Source of the DNA: Candidatus Rokuibacteriota bacterium
GTDB taxonomy: Bacteria > Methylomirabilota > Methylomirabilia > Rokubacteriales > CSP1-6
Assembly (NCBI GenBank): GCA_003220315.1
Contig: QHSA01000135.1
Location: forward strand, 1-46,957
DNA: 46,957 nt
Direction: 5' to 3'
Numbering within the stretch: position 1 is the stretch's first letter; every line of letters begins with the position of its first letter. Of the stretch, positions 26,673 through 35,266 are shown one piece after another. A program made the position numbers and the translations under genes. The notes beneath the pieces were generated by a model, which was not told where the DNA came from, made no database searches, and was given only the letters and a program-made list of their open reading frames with translations.

Positions 26673-29579
26673 TCATCGGCTCGCGTGCTCCCGGACGACC
26701 TTCCTGAGGTACGTGACCGACGGGCGCGTCCCGACCTCCTCCAGGACGTGGTAGGCGCGCGGCGAGCGAGCGAGCTTCGTCACCGCGCTCTGCTCGTCCT
26801 TGAGATTGCCGAACGTGATCGCGCGCGTCGGGCAGGTCTGCTGGCACGCGGTGAGGATGTCGCCGTCCTTCACGGTGCGCTTGTCGTCGCGGGCGTGGTC
26901 CTTGCCCGCGATGATCCGCTGCACGCACATCGTGCACTTCTCCATCACGCCGAGCTGCCGGACCGTCACGTCGGGGTTCAGCTGCACCTCGAGCGGCGTT
27001 GGGATCTCCCACTGGAACCAATTGAAGCGACGCACGTGGTACGGGCAGTTGTTGCCGCAGTAGCGCGTCCCCACGCAGCGGTTGTAGACCTGCGCGTTCA
27101 GCCCCTCGTCCGTCCGGTAGGCTGCGAAGACGGGACAGACCGGCTCGCACGGCGCGACTTCACAATGCTGGCAGAGCATCGGCAGGAAGAGGTTCGCGGG
27201 GTGCGCCGGCTCCCCCTCCGCCCAGCGCTCGATGCGGATCCAGTGCATCCCCCGCCCGTACGCGGCCTGCGCCCGGCCGACGACGGCGACGTTGTTCTCG
27301 GCCTGGCACGCGACCACGCACGCCTGGCAGCCGACGCACGCGTCGACGTCGATCGCCATGCCCCAGCGGTACCCGGGGTACTGCTGGTCGGGGTACATGC
27401 TGAGGTGGGCCTCGTGGTCCTCCCTACCGCGCAGCTCCTGCTCGCGCGCGGCACGCAGGTCCACGGCCTGCGCGAGCTCTCGACCCTCCTGGTCGTGCGT
27501 CGCCTGGAGGATGGCGAGCGGCTGACGGGCGCCCGTCCGGGCGACTGTGACGCGGACGCCGAAGTACGCGGGCCCACCGGACCCGCTCTCGGCGGCCGCC
27601 CCGAGCATCGCCACCGGGCTCTTCGGGCCGGAGGGCGCCGGCACGTAGCGCGGGACGTGATAGGGCGCGTAGCGATGGCCGACGGGAACGGCGACCGCCC
27701 GTGGATGGAGCGTCGGCGAGACGTACGCGGGCAATTCGATCGAGCCGTGCGGTGACGTCAGCCTGACCACGTCGCCGCCGGCGATGCCGAGCTTCGCCGC
27801 CGTCTCCGCCGCGATCTCCACCCACGGGTCCCAGACGGCCTGCGTCATCGTGTCCGGCGCTTCCTGGAGCCAGGCACGACTGGCGCCCCGCCCGTCGTAG
27901 AACCGGAGCGACGGGTAGGCGAGGAGCGCGAACCCGTCCGCCTCGCCTTCGAGCTTGGGAGGCGTCACGTCCGCCGGAGCCACGCGCGTACTCACGACGA
28001 CCGGCGCCGGCTCCTTCCAGACGCCGCCCTGGCGGAGCGTCGCTGCCCACCCGTCCCGGACGAGGGGCTCCCACGTCGCTCTCAGGTACCGCTCGAAGGT
28101 CGCCCAGGGCAGCGGTCCCTTTCCCTCCTCGCTCCGGAGCACGGCGCGGCCGATCGCAAGGAACGTGTCGCCCATCGGCCGTGAGTCGCGCACGGGCGAC
28201 ATCGTGGGCTGCATGAGCCCGCTGACGCCCTCGCGGGGCGAGTAGTCGCCCCACGACTCGAGCCAGTGCGTGTCGGGCAGCACGATGTGGGCGAGCGCCG
28301 TCGTCTCGTCGGGCTGGCTGGCGAGGCTCACGACGAGCCCCACCTTCTTCACGGCGTCGGCGAATCGGAGGCCGCCCGGGAGCGTGTAGGCGGGATTGAC
28401 GCCACTGCCGAGCAGCAGCATCTCGATTTCCCCCTTCGCCATCGCGTCGGCGAGCCGGACCACCTCCGCGTATGGCGTCACCTTGCCGAACGCGGAGTCG
28501 GGGCCGAAGCGCACGGTCTTGCCGACGTTGCCGGCGGCCGCGTTCAGGAGGTTGATCGCGACCTGAGTCGACGTGGCGTTCGAGCCCGTCACGGCCATCC
28601 CCCCACCGACCGCGAGACCGGGCCGGCCGTGGGCGAACACCTCGGCGACGTGCACGATCGTCTCGACGGGGACGCCGCTGTCGGCCGCGATCTTCTTCAC
28701 GTCGATCGCGGCGACGGCCTCCGCGAAGCGCCGGTCGGCGAGCCGCTCGTCGACCATGACCTTGAGCATTGCGAGGGCCAGCTGCCCTTCGGTCCCGGGC
28801 GCGTTCCGCACCCACTCGTCGGCGTTCGACGCGGTCAGCGACTGCCGCGGCTCGACATGGATGAAGGTGCCCGCGCGCCCGTCGCGGACCGTGTGCATCC
28901 GCGCGAAGGTTCGCGCATAGTTCACGTTCGAGAGCCACGTCTCGAGGAAGTCGGCGCCGAAGGAGAGCACAACTTCGGCGTCCTCGAAGGCGAAATAGGG
29001 GATCGCGTCGCGCCCGAACGTGATCCGGTTCGCCGCGCGGAGCGCCTCGTATGCGAACGGCTCGAACGTCACGCGCGGACGCGTGCCGAGCGCTTGCGTC
29101 CACTTGTCGAGCAGCGCGCCCAGGCTCGAGGTCTCGAGCTGGGTGACGAGCGCGATCGCCTGCCCCTTCGCGGCGCTCCGGAGGTCCGCGAGCTTGTCCG
29201 CGACGACCTTCTGCGCCGCGTCCCAGGGCACGGGCTTGAGCGCGGCGCCGTCGCGGAGGCGCGGACCGGTGAACCGGTCCGGATGGTAGAGCCCCTGGAG
29301 CGCCGCCTGGCCCCGCGCGCAGAGCGCGCCCTGGTTCACGGGGTGGTCGGGGTTTCCCTCGAGCTTCACGACGCGGCCCTCGCGGTTCTTCGCGATGACG
29401 CCGCAGCCGGCAGGGCACTCGCGACACACGGTCGCGAACCACGCGGCGACGCCCGGCACGATCTGCTCGTTCGGCACGACCAGGGGCAGGATGGTCTCCG
29501 TCGCCCGCTGGCAGCCGCTGGCGGCGGCCGTGGCGCCGCTCGCCGCGACGACCCGGAAGAAGTCTCGTCGGTTCATCAT
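26673..29579 (-). CDS. actB: Alternative complex III iron-sulfur subunit ActB (fused B1-B2)
   Basis: A 968-residue periplasmic subunit. The N-terminus has a Tat-like signal (NRRDFF) ending SGC, so it could be a Tat-exported lipoprotein. Residues 45-690 form a molybdopterin-oxidoreductase-like domain that still carries C52-x2-C55-x3-C59 and C87. The C-terminal ferredoxin-like domain has 15 cysteines in four groups (CVGCQACVVAC, CQHCEVAPCEPVC, CVGTRYCGNNC, CTMC plus CQQTC). The third group has one cysteine fewer, as expected for three [4Fe-4S] and one [3Fe-4S] cluster. Molybdenum is not expected in this family. A 48-nt tandem repeat separates it from actA. Confidence 0.94.
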   Translation of the reverse strand: MMNRRDFFRVVAASGATAAASGCQRATETILPLVVPNEQIVPGVAAWFATVCRECPAGCGVIAKNREGRVVKLEGNPDHPVNQGALCARGQAALQGLYHPDRFTGPRLRDGAALKPVPWDAAQKVVADKLADLRSAAKGQAIALVTQLETSSLGALLDKWTQALGTRPRVTFEPFAYEALRAANRITFGRDAIPYFAFEDAEVVLSFGADFLETWLSNVNYARTFARMHTVRDGRAGTFIHVEPRQSLTASNADEWVRNAPGTEGQLALAMLKVMVDERLADRRFAEAVAAIDVKKIAADSGVPVETIVHVAEVFAHGRPGLAVGGGMAVTGSNATSTQVAINLLNAAAGNVGKTVRFGPDSAFGKVTPYAEVVRLADAMAKGEIEMLLLGSGVNPAYTLPGGLRFADAVKKVGLVVSLASQPDETTALAHIVLPDTHWLESWGDYSPREGVSGLMQPTMSPVRDSRPMGDTFLAIGRAVLRSEEGKGPLPWATFERYLRATWEPLVRDGWAATLRQGGVWKEPAPVVVSTRVAPADVTPPKLEGEADGFALLAYPSLRFYDGRGASRAWLQEAPDTMTQAVWDPWVEIAAETAAKLGIAGGDVVRLTSPHGSIELPAYVSPTLHPRAVAVPVGHRYAPYHVPRYVPAPSGPKSPVAMLGAAAESGSGGPAYFGVRVTVARTGARQPLAILQATHDQEGRELAQAVDLRAAREQELRGREDHEAHLSMYPDQQYPGYRWGMAIDVDACVGCQACVVACQAENNVAVVGRAQAAYGRGMHWIRIERWAEGEPAHPANLFLPMLCQHCEVAPCEPVCPVFAAYRTDEGLNAQVYNRCVGTRYCGNNCPYHVRRFNWFQWEIPTPLEVQLNPDVTVRQLGVMEKCTMCVQRIIAGKDHARDDKRTVKDGDILTACQQTCPTRAITFGNLKDEQSAVTKLARSPRAYHVLEEVGTRPSVTYLRKVVREHASR

Positions 29580-29598
29580 TTACCGGAGCTCCAGCTCG

Positions 29599-29781
29599 CG
29601 TCAGGGCGCGGGTGGCGAGTCCCAGGCACGTCCGGCACCGTTCGCTCGTCAGGGCGCGGGTGGCGAGTCCCAGGCACGTCCGGCTCCGTCCGCTCGTCAG
29701 AGCGCGGGTGGCGAGTCCCAGGCACGTCCGGCTCCGTCCGCTCGAGGGTGCGAGTGCGAGGCACGCCTGGCTCCGCTCTGC
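29599..29781. repeat. 48-nt tandem repeat between actA and actB
   Basis: Three near-identical 48-base units (29599-29646, 29647-29694, 29695-29742) differ at only a few positions. A shortened degenerate fourth unit ends at the actA stop. The array fills essentially the whole 202-base gap between two genes of one operon. The unit length is a multiple of three, but no gene reads through it convincingly. Confidence 0.9.
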
Positions 29782-30372
29782 TCAATGGTGGCACGTGACG
29801 CAGTCGAGCGGCGCGTGTGCGTCCGCCGTCGCGTTCTGCCGCCGGTGGCAGTCGAGGCACCAGCCCATCGTGAGCGGCGGCGCGGCCGGCCGGAGCCCCA
29901 CGAGGTTCAGCAGGTCGTTCGTCAGGCGCGGGCCGGTCACGGCGCCGAACGTCGTCATCGCCTCGACGGGTCCGTGGCACGTCTGGCACTTCACGTTTGC
30001 GCGCAGGTGTGCCTTGTGCGGGAAGTAGGTGAACTCCGGGAGCTTGTTCACGCGGACCCACGGGATCGGCTCCCCCCGCGCGTAGTAGTCCGCGAGCTTC
30101 TTCACCTCCGGCAGCGCCGCGCCCGCGATCTTGTGGCAGCCCATGCAGCGCGCGACCGACGGCAGGCCGGCGTATTCCGAGCGCCGCGCATCGCTGTGGC
30201 AGTACTGGCAGTCCATCTTGTACGTCTGCACGTGCAGGCTATGCGGGAAGGTGATCGGCTGGATCGAAGGCTTCGCGACTGCCGGCTGCCGGCTCCAGGA
30301 CGAGACCGCCAGAAAGACCAGAATGGCGAGGAGCACAAGCCCCAGCGCTCCCACGCCCGTCCGTGCGCCCAT
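29782..30372 (-). CDS. actA: Alternative complex III pentaheme cytochrome c subunit ActA
   Basis: A 196-residue protein with one N-terminal transmembrane helix (about 8-26). Five CxxCH heme sites begin at residues 55, 76, 129, 172 and 191, matching the pentaheme ActA of characterised complexes. It faces the periplasm and relays electrons from ActB towards ActE. GGAGGG lies about 14 bases before the ATG, rather far. It is the first gene of the act operon. Confidence 0.95.
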   Translation of the reverse strand: MGARTGVGALGLVLLAILVFLAVSSWSRQPAVAKPSIQPITFPHSLHVQTYKMDCQYCHSDARRSEYAGLPSVARCMGCHKIAGAALPEVKKLADYYARGEPIPWVRVNKLPEFTYFPHKAHLRANVKCQTCHGPVEAMTTFGAVTGPRLTNDLLNLVGLRPAAPPLTMGWCLDCHRRQNATADAHAPLDCVTCHH

Positions 30373-30414
30373 CGGCAGTCGATCGCCCTCCGGGGGATTG
30401 AGTGATGCTTGTGA

Positions 30415-30443
30415 AGCCTATCACCCACCCCATACTGCGTCAA
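30415..30443 (-). promoter_or_regulatory. Candidate promoter of the alternative complex III operon
   Basis: On the minus strand TTGACG (30438-30443) is followed after 17 bases by TAGGCT (30415-30420). The -35 is good; the -10 is weak (three of six). The 84-base hemL-actA gap is the only AT-richer stretch nearby. Predicted transcription would start about 35 bases before the actA ATG. Confidence 0.4.
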
Positions 30444-30456
30444 CGTTTTCGCGGGT

Positions 30457-31740
30457 TCAGCGCGAAAGCGACGCGAGAGCGTCAGCGGCTGCCCGGGCCG
30501 CGAGCTCGAGGTCGGCCTCCGTGTGGGCGAGCGAGACGAACGCGGCCTCGAACTGCGAGGGCGCCAGGAACACGCCGCGCTCGCGCATCGCGTGGAAGTA
30601 GCGGGCGTAGCGCGCGGTGTCGGCCCGCTTCGCCGACGCGTAGTCGGTGACCGGGCCGTCGCAGAAAAACGCGGTGAGCATCGAGCCGACGCGGTTGACC
30701 GTGAGCGGGATGCGCGCCTTCCGGGCGCCCTCTCGGAGCCCGCGCTCGAGCAGGGCGCCGCGTGCGTCAAGCGTCGCGTACACGTCGGGCCCGCCGAGCT
30801 CGCGGAGGGTCGCCAGGCCAGCGGCGACGGCGAGCGGGTTGCCCGACAACGTCCCCGCCTGGTACACGGGGCCGAGCGGCGCCACCTGGCCCATGAGTTG
30901 CCGCGCGCCGCCGTACGCGCCGACCGGCAGCCCGCCGCCGATGATCTTGCCGAGGCACGTGAGGTCGGGACGGACGCCGTAGAGCGCCTGGGCCCCGCCG
31001 TACGCCACGCGGAATCCCGTGATGACCTCGTCGAAGATCAGGAGCGCGCCGTGGGCGTGCGTGATCTCGCGGAGCCCCTCGAGGAAGCCCGGGAGCGGCG
31101 CCACGACCCCCATGTTGCCCGCGACCGGCTCGACGATCACCCCGGCGATCTCGTCGCCGCGCGCGCGAAAGAGCGCCCGGACGGCGTCGAGGTCGTTGAA
31201 CGGCGCGGTCAGGGTGAGCGCAGCGAGCGGCGCGGGGACGCCCGCCGAGTCCGGGATCGAGAAGGTCGCGCCGCCCGACCCGGCCTTCACCAGGAGACTG
31301 TCGGCATGGCCGTGGTAGCAGCCGTCGAACTTGATCAGGAGCGGGCGGCCCGTCGCGCCGCGGGCCACGCGGATCGCGCTCATCGCAGCTTCCGTCCCCG
31401 AGCTGACCAGCCGGACCAGCTCGATCGACGGATAGGCGGCGGTGATCGCCTCCGCCATCTCGACCTCGAGCGGCGTCGGCGCTCCGAAGCTCGTCCCGCG
31501 CCGTGCGGCCTCGCCGATCGCCTCGACCACCGTCTTCGGCGCGTGCCCCAGGACGAGCGGCCCCCACGAGCCGAGAAAGTCCAGGTACGAGCGGCCGTCC
31601 ACGTCCCAGATGCGTGCGCCCTCGCCCCGCGCGACGAAGAACGGCTCGCCGCCGACACCCTTGAAGGCGCGCACGGGGCTGTTCACGCCGCCGGGGATGA
31701 GCCGCGTCGCCGCCTCGAACAACCGCTTCGAATCGCTCAT
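30457..31740 (-). CDS. hemL: Glutamate-1-semialdehyde 2,1-aminomutase
   Basis: A 427-residue PLP enzyme that makes 5-aminolevulinate from glutamate-1-semialdehyde, the product of HemA. The N-terminal [28 protein letters not shown] and the Schiff-base K265 in [16 protein letters not shown] are all present, at the same residue number as E. coli HemL. Its ATG overlaps the JAMM gene stop (ATGA). It is the last gene of the heme operon and is separated from the other hem genes by a cysteine-related module. Confidence 0.97.
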   Translation of the reverse strand: MSDSKRLFEAATRLIPGGVNSPVRAFKGVGGEPFFVARGEGARIWDVDGRSYLDFLGSWGPLVLGHAPKTVVEAIGEAARRGTSFGAPTPLEVEMAEAITAAYPSIELVRLVSSGTEAAMSAIRVARGATGRPLLIKFDGCYHGHADSLLVKAGSGGATFSIPDSAGVPAPLAALTLTAPFNDLDAVRALFRARGDEIAGVIVEPVAGNMGVVAPLPGFLEGLREITHAHGALLIFDEVITGFRVAYGGAQALYGVRPDLTCLGKIIGGGLPVGAYGGARQLMGQVAPLGPVYQAGTLSGNPLAVAAGLATLRELGGPDVYATLDARGALLERGLREGARKARIPLTVNRVGSMLTAFFCDGPVTDYASAKRADTARYARYFHAMRERGVFLAPSQFEAAFVSLAHTEADLELAARAAADALASLSR

Positions 31741-32216
31741 GTCGCGTGTCTCCCGGAGCTCGGCTCCGATACCGCGAGGTCGACCGGCAGGAAGTCGCCC
31801 CGCGCGGCGTCCCAGCGGAAGGCGGCGACCGAGTCCACCCGCCCGCGCATCACTGACGTGACGAGGTAGGCGGCGCCCGGATACAGCGGTTCGTCACCGA
31901 TGAGCGCCTGGCGCCTGTCCGTTTCGGAGAAGTACGCGCCCGCGTCGACGTGCGAATGATAGATGACCGCAACCGAGAACCCGTCGCCCTCCAGGCGTCC
32001 GATGCGCAAGAGGTCGGCGGGGTCGATGGAGTACGCGGTCCGCGCGTCGCGCGGGTGGCGCACCGGGTCGCTGGCGTGGAGATCGTTCTGCGCGTTACGG
32101 CACCGCACGACGCGCCGCTCGGCGCCCCGCGTGACGATCACGCCGCACGACTCGTGGGGGTACTCCTCGCTCGCCTGGCGGCGGATCGCCGCGAGCTCCT
32201 CCGGTGTGAGGATCAC
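31737..32216 (-). CDS. JAMM/Mov34 metalloprotease, Mec-like
   Basis: A 159-residue protein with the full JAMM zinc motif: E22 in [10 protein letters not shown]87-S-H89, S97 and D100. In mycobacteria the homolog Mec cleaves newly made cysteine from the CysO C-terminus. Related JAMM proteins trim tails from ThiS/MoaD-like proteins. The GTG start overlaps the stop of the adjacent ubiquitin-like gene (GTGA), strongly suggesting partnership. A desampylase-like or C-terminal processing role is an alternative. Confidence 0.88.
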   Translation of the reverse strand: MILTPEELAAIRRQASEEYPHESCGVIVTRGAERRVVRCRNAQNDLHASDPVRHPRDARTAYSIDPADLLRIGRLEGDGFSVAVIYHSHVDAGAYFSETDRRQALIGDEPLYPGAAYLVTSVMRGRVDSVAAFRWDAARGDFLPVDLAVSEPSSGRHAT

Positions 32217-32491
32217 CGGCCGCCCGCCAGGGCGGGGATGATCGCCACCTCGTCGCCGTCCTTGAGCGGCGTGGCGAGCCCGTCGAGCGATTCGATCGCC
32301 TCGCTGTTCACATAGATGTTGACGTGGTGGTGCACCTCACCGCCCTCGCCGCGCACGAGCCCCTTGAGGCCCGTGAAGGTCCCCTCGAGCTCGTCGAGGA
32401 GTCCGCCGACGGTCTTCGCCGACGCCTCGAGGCGATCGCGGTTGTTCGTCGCCCGCCGGAACGGCGTCGGGATATATACGGTCACCGCCAT
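32213..32491 (-). CDS. CysO/MoaD-like sulfur carrier protein
   Basis: A 92-residue beta-grasp protein. Features are VTVYIPTPFRRATN at the start, the insertion RGEGGEVHHHVNIYVN typical of the CysO-type MoaD group, and a C-terminus ALAGGR. The Gly-Gly would be adenylylated and converted to a thiocarboxylate as sulfur donor. One extra Arg follows it. It sits between a JAMM protease and cysK, so cysteine synthesis is the likeliest use; molybdopterin or thiamine synthesis is less likely. An activating ThiF/MoeZ enzyme is not in the window. Confidence 0.85.
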   Translation of the reverse strand: MAVTVYIPTPFRRATNNRDRLEASAKTVGGLLDELEGTFTGLKGLVRGEGGEVHHHVNIYVNSEAIESLDGLATPLKDGDEVAIIPALAGGR

Positions 32492-32500
32492 GCTGTCCTC

Positions 32501-32650
32501 CGCTCGGCTCGCACGACCCGTTCACAGACTCGCCTCGCGGCGCGCGTCGCCGAGCCTCCGCGGCCGCCGCTCGGCTCGCACGACCCGTTCACAGACTCGC
32601 CTCGCGGCGCGCGTCGCCGAGCCTCCGCGGCCGCCGCTCGGCTCGCACTA
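32501..32650. repeat. 67-nt tandem repeat, family with CTCGCACTACC end
   Basis: Two identical 67-base units (32501-32567, 32568-32634) and a 16-base partial third unit lie between cysK and the CysO-like gene. The partial unit ends GGCTCGCACTA, whose last three bases are the complement of the cysK stop TAG. Each full unit contains TTCACAGACTCGCCTCGC, also found at 36105 and, diverged, at 34066. Confidence 0.9.
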
Positions 32651-33568
32651 CCCCTGGCTCAAATACCGCTCGCCGGTGTCGGGCAGCACGGTCACCACGA
32701 GCTGCTCGGGGGGGAGCTCCGCGGCGACGGCGCACGCGGCGAACGCCGCGGCGCCGGCGGAGACGCCCACGAGCAAGCCCTCCTCGCGCGCGAGCCGTCG
32801 CGACCACGCGATCGCGTCTTCGTCGCGGACCACGACGATCCGGTCGATGACACTCCGGTTCAGGACGCCGGGCACGAAGGATGCTCCGATCCCCTGGATC
32901 GAGTGGGGCCGCGACCTGCCGCCCGAGAGCACGGGCGACTTCGCCGGCTCGACGGCGATCACTCGGGCCCCGGGGAGCTTCTGCTTGAGCACCTCACCGA
33001 CACCGGTCACCGTGCCGCCGGTACCGACGCCCGCGACGAACGCGTCCAGGTGCCCGCCGACGGCGTCCAGAATCTCCAGCGCCGTGGTGCGCCGGTGCGC
33101 CTCGGGGTTCGCCGGGTTCTCGAACTGCTGGGGCATGAAGTAGCCCGGGTGCTCCCGGCAGAGCTCCTGGGCCGCGTAGACCGCGCCGGTCATGCCCTCG
33201 ATCGCGGGCGTCAGATGGAGCTCGGCACCGAACCGCGCGAGGAGCCGCTGGCGCTCCACACTCATGTCGTCGGGCATCGTGAGAATGAGCCGGTAGCCCT
33301 TCACCGCGGAGGCCATGGCGAGCCCGATGCCCGTGTTGCCGCTGGTGGGCTCCACGATCGTCGAGCCCGGCTTGAGGCGGCCTTGCTGCTCTGCGGCATC
33401 GAGCATCGCCACGGCGATCCGGTCCTTGACGCTCCCGCCCGGATTGACCGACTCGAGCTTCGCGACGACGCTCGCACCGCCCGGCTTCGGAAGCCGGTTC
33501 AGGCGGACCATCGGCGTGTGGCCGATCAGCTCCAGCACCGACGATGCGATCTTCGGTCGCGGCGTCAT
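32648..33568 (-). CDS. cysK: Cysteine synthase (CysK-like)
   Basis: A 306-residue fold-type II PLP enzyme that makes cysteine from an activated serine and a sulfur donor. The Schiff-base lysine is K48 in GGSVKDR. The PLP-phosphate loop PTSGNTG is at 74-80, and GIGASFVP lies in the substrate region. By sequence it looks more like CysK (O-acetylserine, sulfide) than mycobacterial CysM (O-phosphoserine, CysO thiocarboxylate), while its neighbours are CysO- and Mec-like. The start [16 protein letters not shown] overlaps the Rrf2 gene stop (ATGA). Confidence 0.92.
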   Translation of the reverse strand: MTPRPKIASSVLELIGHTPMVRLNRLPKPGGASVVAKLESVNPGGSVKDRIAVAMLDAAEQQGRLKPGSTIVEPTSGNTGIGLAMASAVKGYRLILTMPDDMSVERQRLLARFGAELHLTPAIEGMTGAVYAAQELCREHPGYFMPQQFENPANPEAHRRTTALEILDAVGGHLDAFVAGVGTGGTVTGVGEVLKQKLPGARVIAVEPAKSPVLSGGRSRPHSIQGIGASFVPGVLNRSVIDRIVVVRDEDAIAWSRRLAREEGLLVGVSAGAAAFAACAVAAELPPEQLVVTVLPDTGERYLSQG

Positions 33569-34008
33569 ATGTGGTACATCGCACGCACCGCGCTGCGGCG
33601 CGCCTGCGCGCGGGCCGCGAGGTCGCCGAATGTCACGCGGTCGACGACCTCTGAGACCGCCTTGCCGATCTCCTCCCACAGCTCACTGAGCTCGTACGTC
33701 TCGTCGCCGTTCCGCCCGCCGGTCCGCCGGCGCGCCTCGAGCGGCGCCTGAGAACCCTCGACGGCACGCAAGACGTCTCCCACGCTGATCTCCTCGGGAG
33801 GTCGCGTCAGGTGGTAGCCTCCCGAGGCACCCCGCTTCGAGCCAAGCAGCCCGGCGCGCTTCAGCGCCAGCAGGACGTGCTCCAGATAGCGCTGCGGGAT
33901 CGCCTGCCGGACAGCGATGTCCTGGATCGGGACGAGCCCGTCCCCACTGCGGAGCGACAGATCCAGCACCGCCTTGATCGCGTACTCGCCCTTCGCCGAG
34001 ATCCGCAT
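33565..34008 (-). CDS. Rrf2-family transcriptional regulator
   Basis: A 147-residue winged-helix regulator ([50 protein letters not shown]). It contains no cysteine at all, so it cannot hold an IscR-type [2Fe-2S] cluster through cysteines. This resembles CymR, the cysteine-metabolism repressor of Bacillus/Staphylococcus, which acts in complex with CysK. Here it is immediately upstream of, and overlaps, cysK. Sensing of cysteine status is inferred. Its operator was not identified. Confidence 0.9.
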   Translation of the reverse strand: MRISAKGEYAIKAVLDLSLRSGDGLVPIQDIAVRQAIPQRYLEHVLLALKRAGLLGSKRGASGGYHLTRPPEEISVGDVLRAVEGSQAPLEARRRTGGRNGDETYELSELWEEIGKAVSEVVDRVTFGDLAARAQARRSAVRAMYHI

Positions 34009-34065
34009 CGGTCAGCGCGCCGTCCCGGGCTCCGCTCGCCCCGGGCGGCGGCGGGCCTCACCGAA

Positions 34066-34287
34066 CCACAGACTCGCCTCGGCCGGCGGGGCCACGATCA
34101 TAGGCTCGCCTCGCACGGCGGGGCCCCAGCCCCGCGACCTGCTGCGGCTCGCACTACCCTTCATAGGCTCGCCTCGCACGGCGGGGCCCCAGCCCCACGA
34201 CCTGCTGCGGCTCGCACTACCCTTCATAGGCTCGCCTCGCACGGCGGGGCCCCAGCCCCGCGACCTGCTGCGGCTCGCACTACCTGG
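34066..34287. repeat. 63-nt tandem repeat array between Rrf2 gene and hemB
   Basis: Three almost identical 63-base units (34099-34161, 34162-34224, 34225-34287) follow a degenerate start at 34066. Each begins CATAGGCTCGCCTCGC, holds a hairpin GCGGGGC-ccca-GCCCCGC (one unit altered by one base) and ends CGGCTCGCACTACC. The last unit overlaps the end of hemB, and its CTA is the complement of the hemB stop TAG. The outer sequences match repeats at 32501 and 36105. Confidence 0.9.
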
Positions 34288-35266
34288 CACTGCCGCGCTC
34301 CAGGAGCCGCGCCGCGTCGCGCGCGAAGTAGGTGATCACCACATCGGCGCCCGCCCGCCGGATCGCGACGAGGGCCTCCAGCATGGCGCGCTCCTCGTCG
34401 AGCCACCCGAGCCGGCCCGCCGCCCGGATCATCGAGTACTCGCCGGAGACCGAGTAGGCGGCCAGGGGCACGCCGAACTCGGCCTTCGCGCGCGAGATGA
34501 TGTCCAGATACGGCAGCGCGGGCTTGACCATGACGATGTCCGCGCCCTCGTCGAGGTCGAGCGCGATCTCGCGCAGAGCCTCCAGCGCGTTGGCCGGGTC
34601 CATCTGGTACGAGCGCCGGTCGCCGAACTGCGGCGCCGAGTCGGCGGCCTCCCGGAAAGGCCCGTAGAAGCTCGAGGCGTACTTCGCCGAGTAGGCCAGG
34701 ATGGGCGTGTCGGCGAAGGTCGCCTCGTCGAGCGCCTCGCGGATCGCGCCCACGCGGCCATCCATCATGTCCGACGGCGCGACCATGTCGGCGCCCGCCT
34801 CGGCTTGCGAGACCGCGACCCGCGCGAGCAGCTCGAGCGTCGGATCGTTGCGGATGCTCCCCCCCTCGACGATCCCGCAGTGGCCGTGGCTCGTGTACTG
34901 GCACAGGCACACGTCGGTGACGACCAGGAGATCGGGCACGACGTCCTTCACCGCACGGACCGCCTGCTGGACGATGCCGTCCTCGGCGTAGGCCTCGGAG
35001 CCCCGCGGGTCCTTCTCCGCCGGCACGCCGAAGAGGAGCACCGCGGGAATCCCCATCCCCGCGGTGTCCTTGACCTCCTTGACCAGCTCGTCGATGGACA
35101 GCCGGAACTGGCCCGGCATGGACGCGATCGGCTCGCGCACGCCGCGCCCGTGGACCGCGAAGAGCGGGTAGACCAGGTCGTCGACGGCCAACGCCGTCTC
35201 ACGCACGAGCGTGCGCAGCAGGGGCTTCTCCCGGAGCCGCCTCGGACGGAACATCGCATGTGCCAT
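34280..35266 (-). CDS. hemB: Delta-aminolevulinic acid dehydratase (porphobilinogen synthase)
   Basis: A 328-residue enzyme condensing two 5-aminolevulinates to porphobilinogen. Active-site lysines are K195 ([15 protein letters not shown]) and K248 ([12 protein letters not shown]). C120, C122 and C130 mark a zinc-binding active site. The ATG ([10 protein letters not shown]) shares a base with the hemD stop (TGATG). Upstream in-frame sequence only covers hemD. The stop codon lies inside the tandem repeat unit that follows. Confidence 0.97.
   Translation of the reverse strand: MAHAMFRPRRLREKPLLRTLVRETALAVDDLVYPLFAVHGRGVREPIASMPGQFRLSIDELVKEVKDTAGMGIPAVLLFGVPAEKDPRGSEAYAEDGIVQQAVRAVKDVVPDLLVVTDVCLCQYTSHGHCGIVEGGSIRNDPTLELLARVAVSQAEAGADMVAPSDMMDGRVGAIREALDEATFADTPILAYSAKYASSFYGPFREAADSAPQFGDRRSYQMDPANALEALREIALDLDEGADIVMVKPALPYLDIISRAKAEFGVPLAAYSVSGEYSMIRAAGRLGWLDEERAMLEALVAIRRAGADVVITYFARDAARLLERGSAR

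Noticed and set aside
30373-30456. Riboswitch or leader RNA before actA
   Set aside because: The gap is only 84 bases and shows no conserved riboswitch core or strong terminator; only a candidate promoter is visible.
34066-34287. Tandem repeats as a CRISPR array
   Set aside because: Units are contiguous at 63 (and elsewhere 48 or 67) bases with no unique spacers, and no cas genes are present.
34012-34290. Minus-strand frame with three 21-residue repeats (GWGPAVRGEP) across the 63-nt array
   Set aside because: It exists because the unit length is divisible by three. It overlaps the hemB end, has no ribosome-binding site, and the related 67-nt array cannot be read in one frame.
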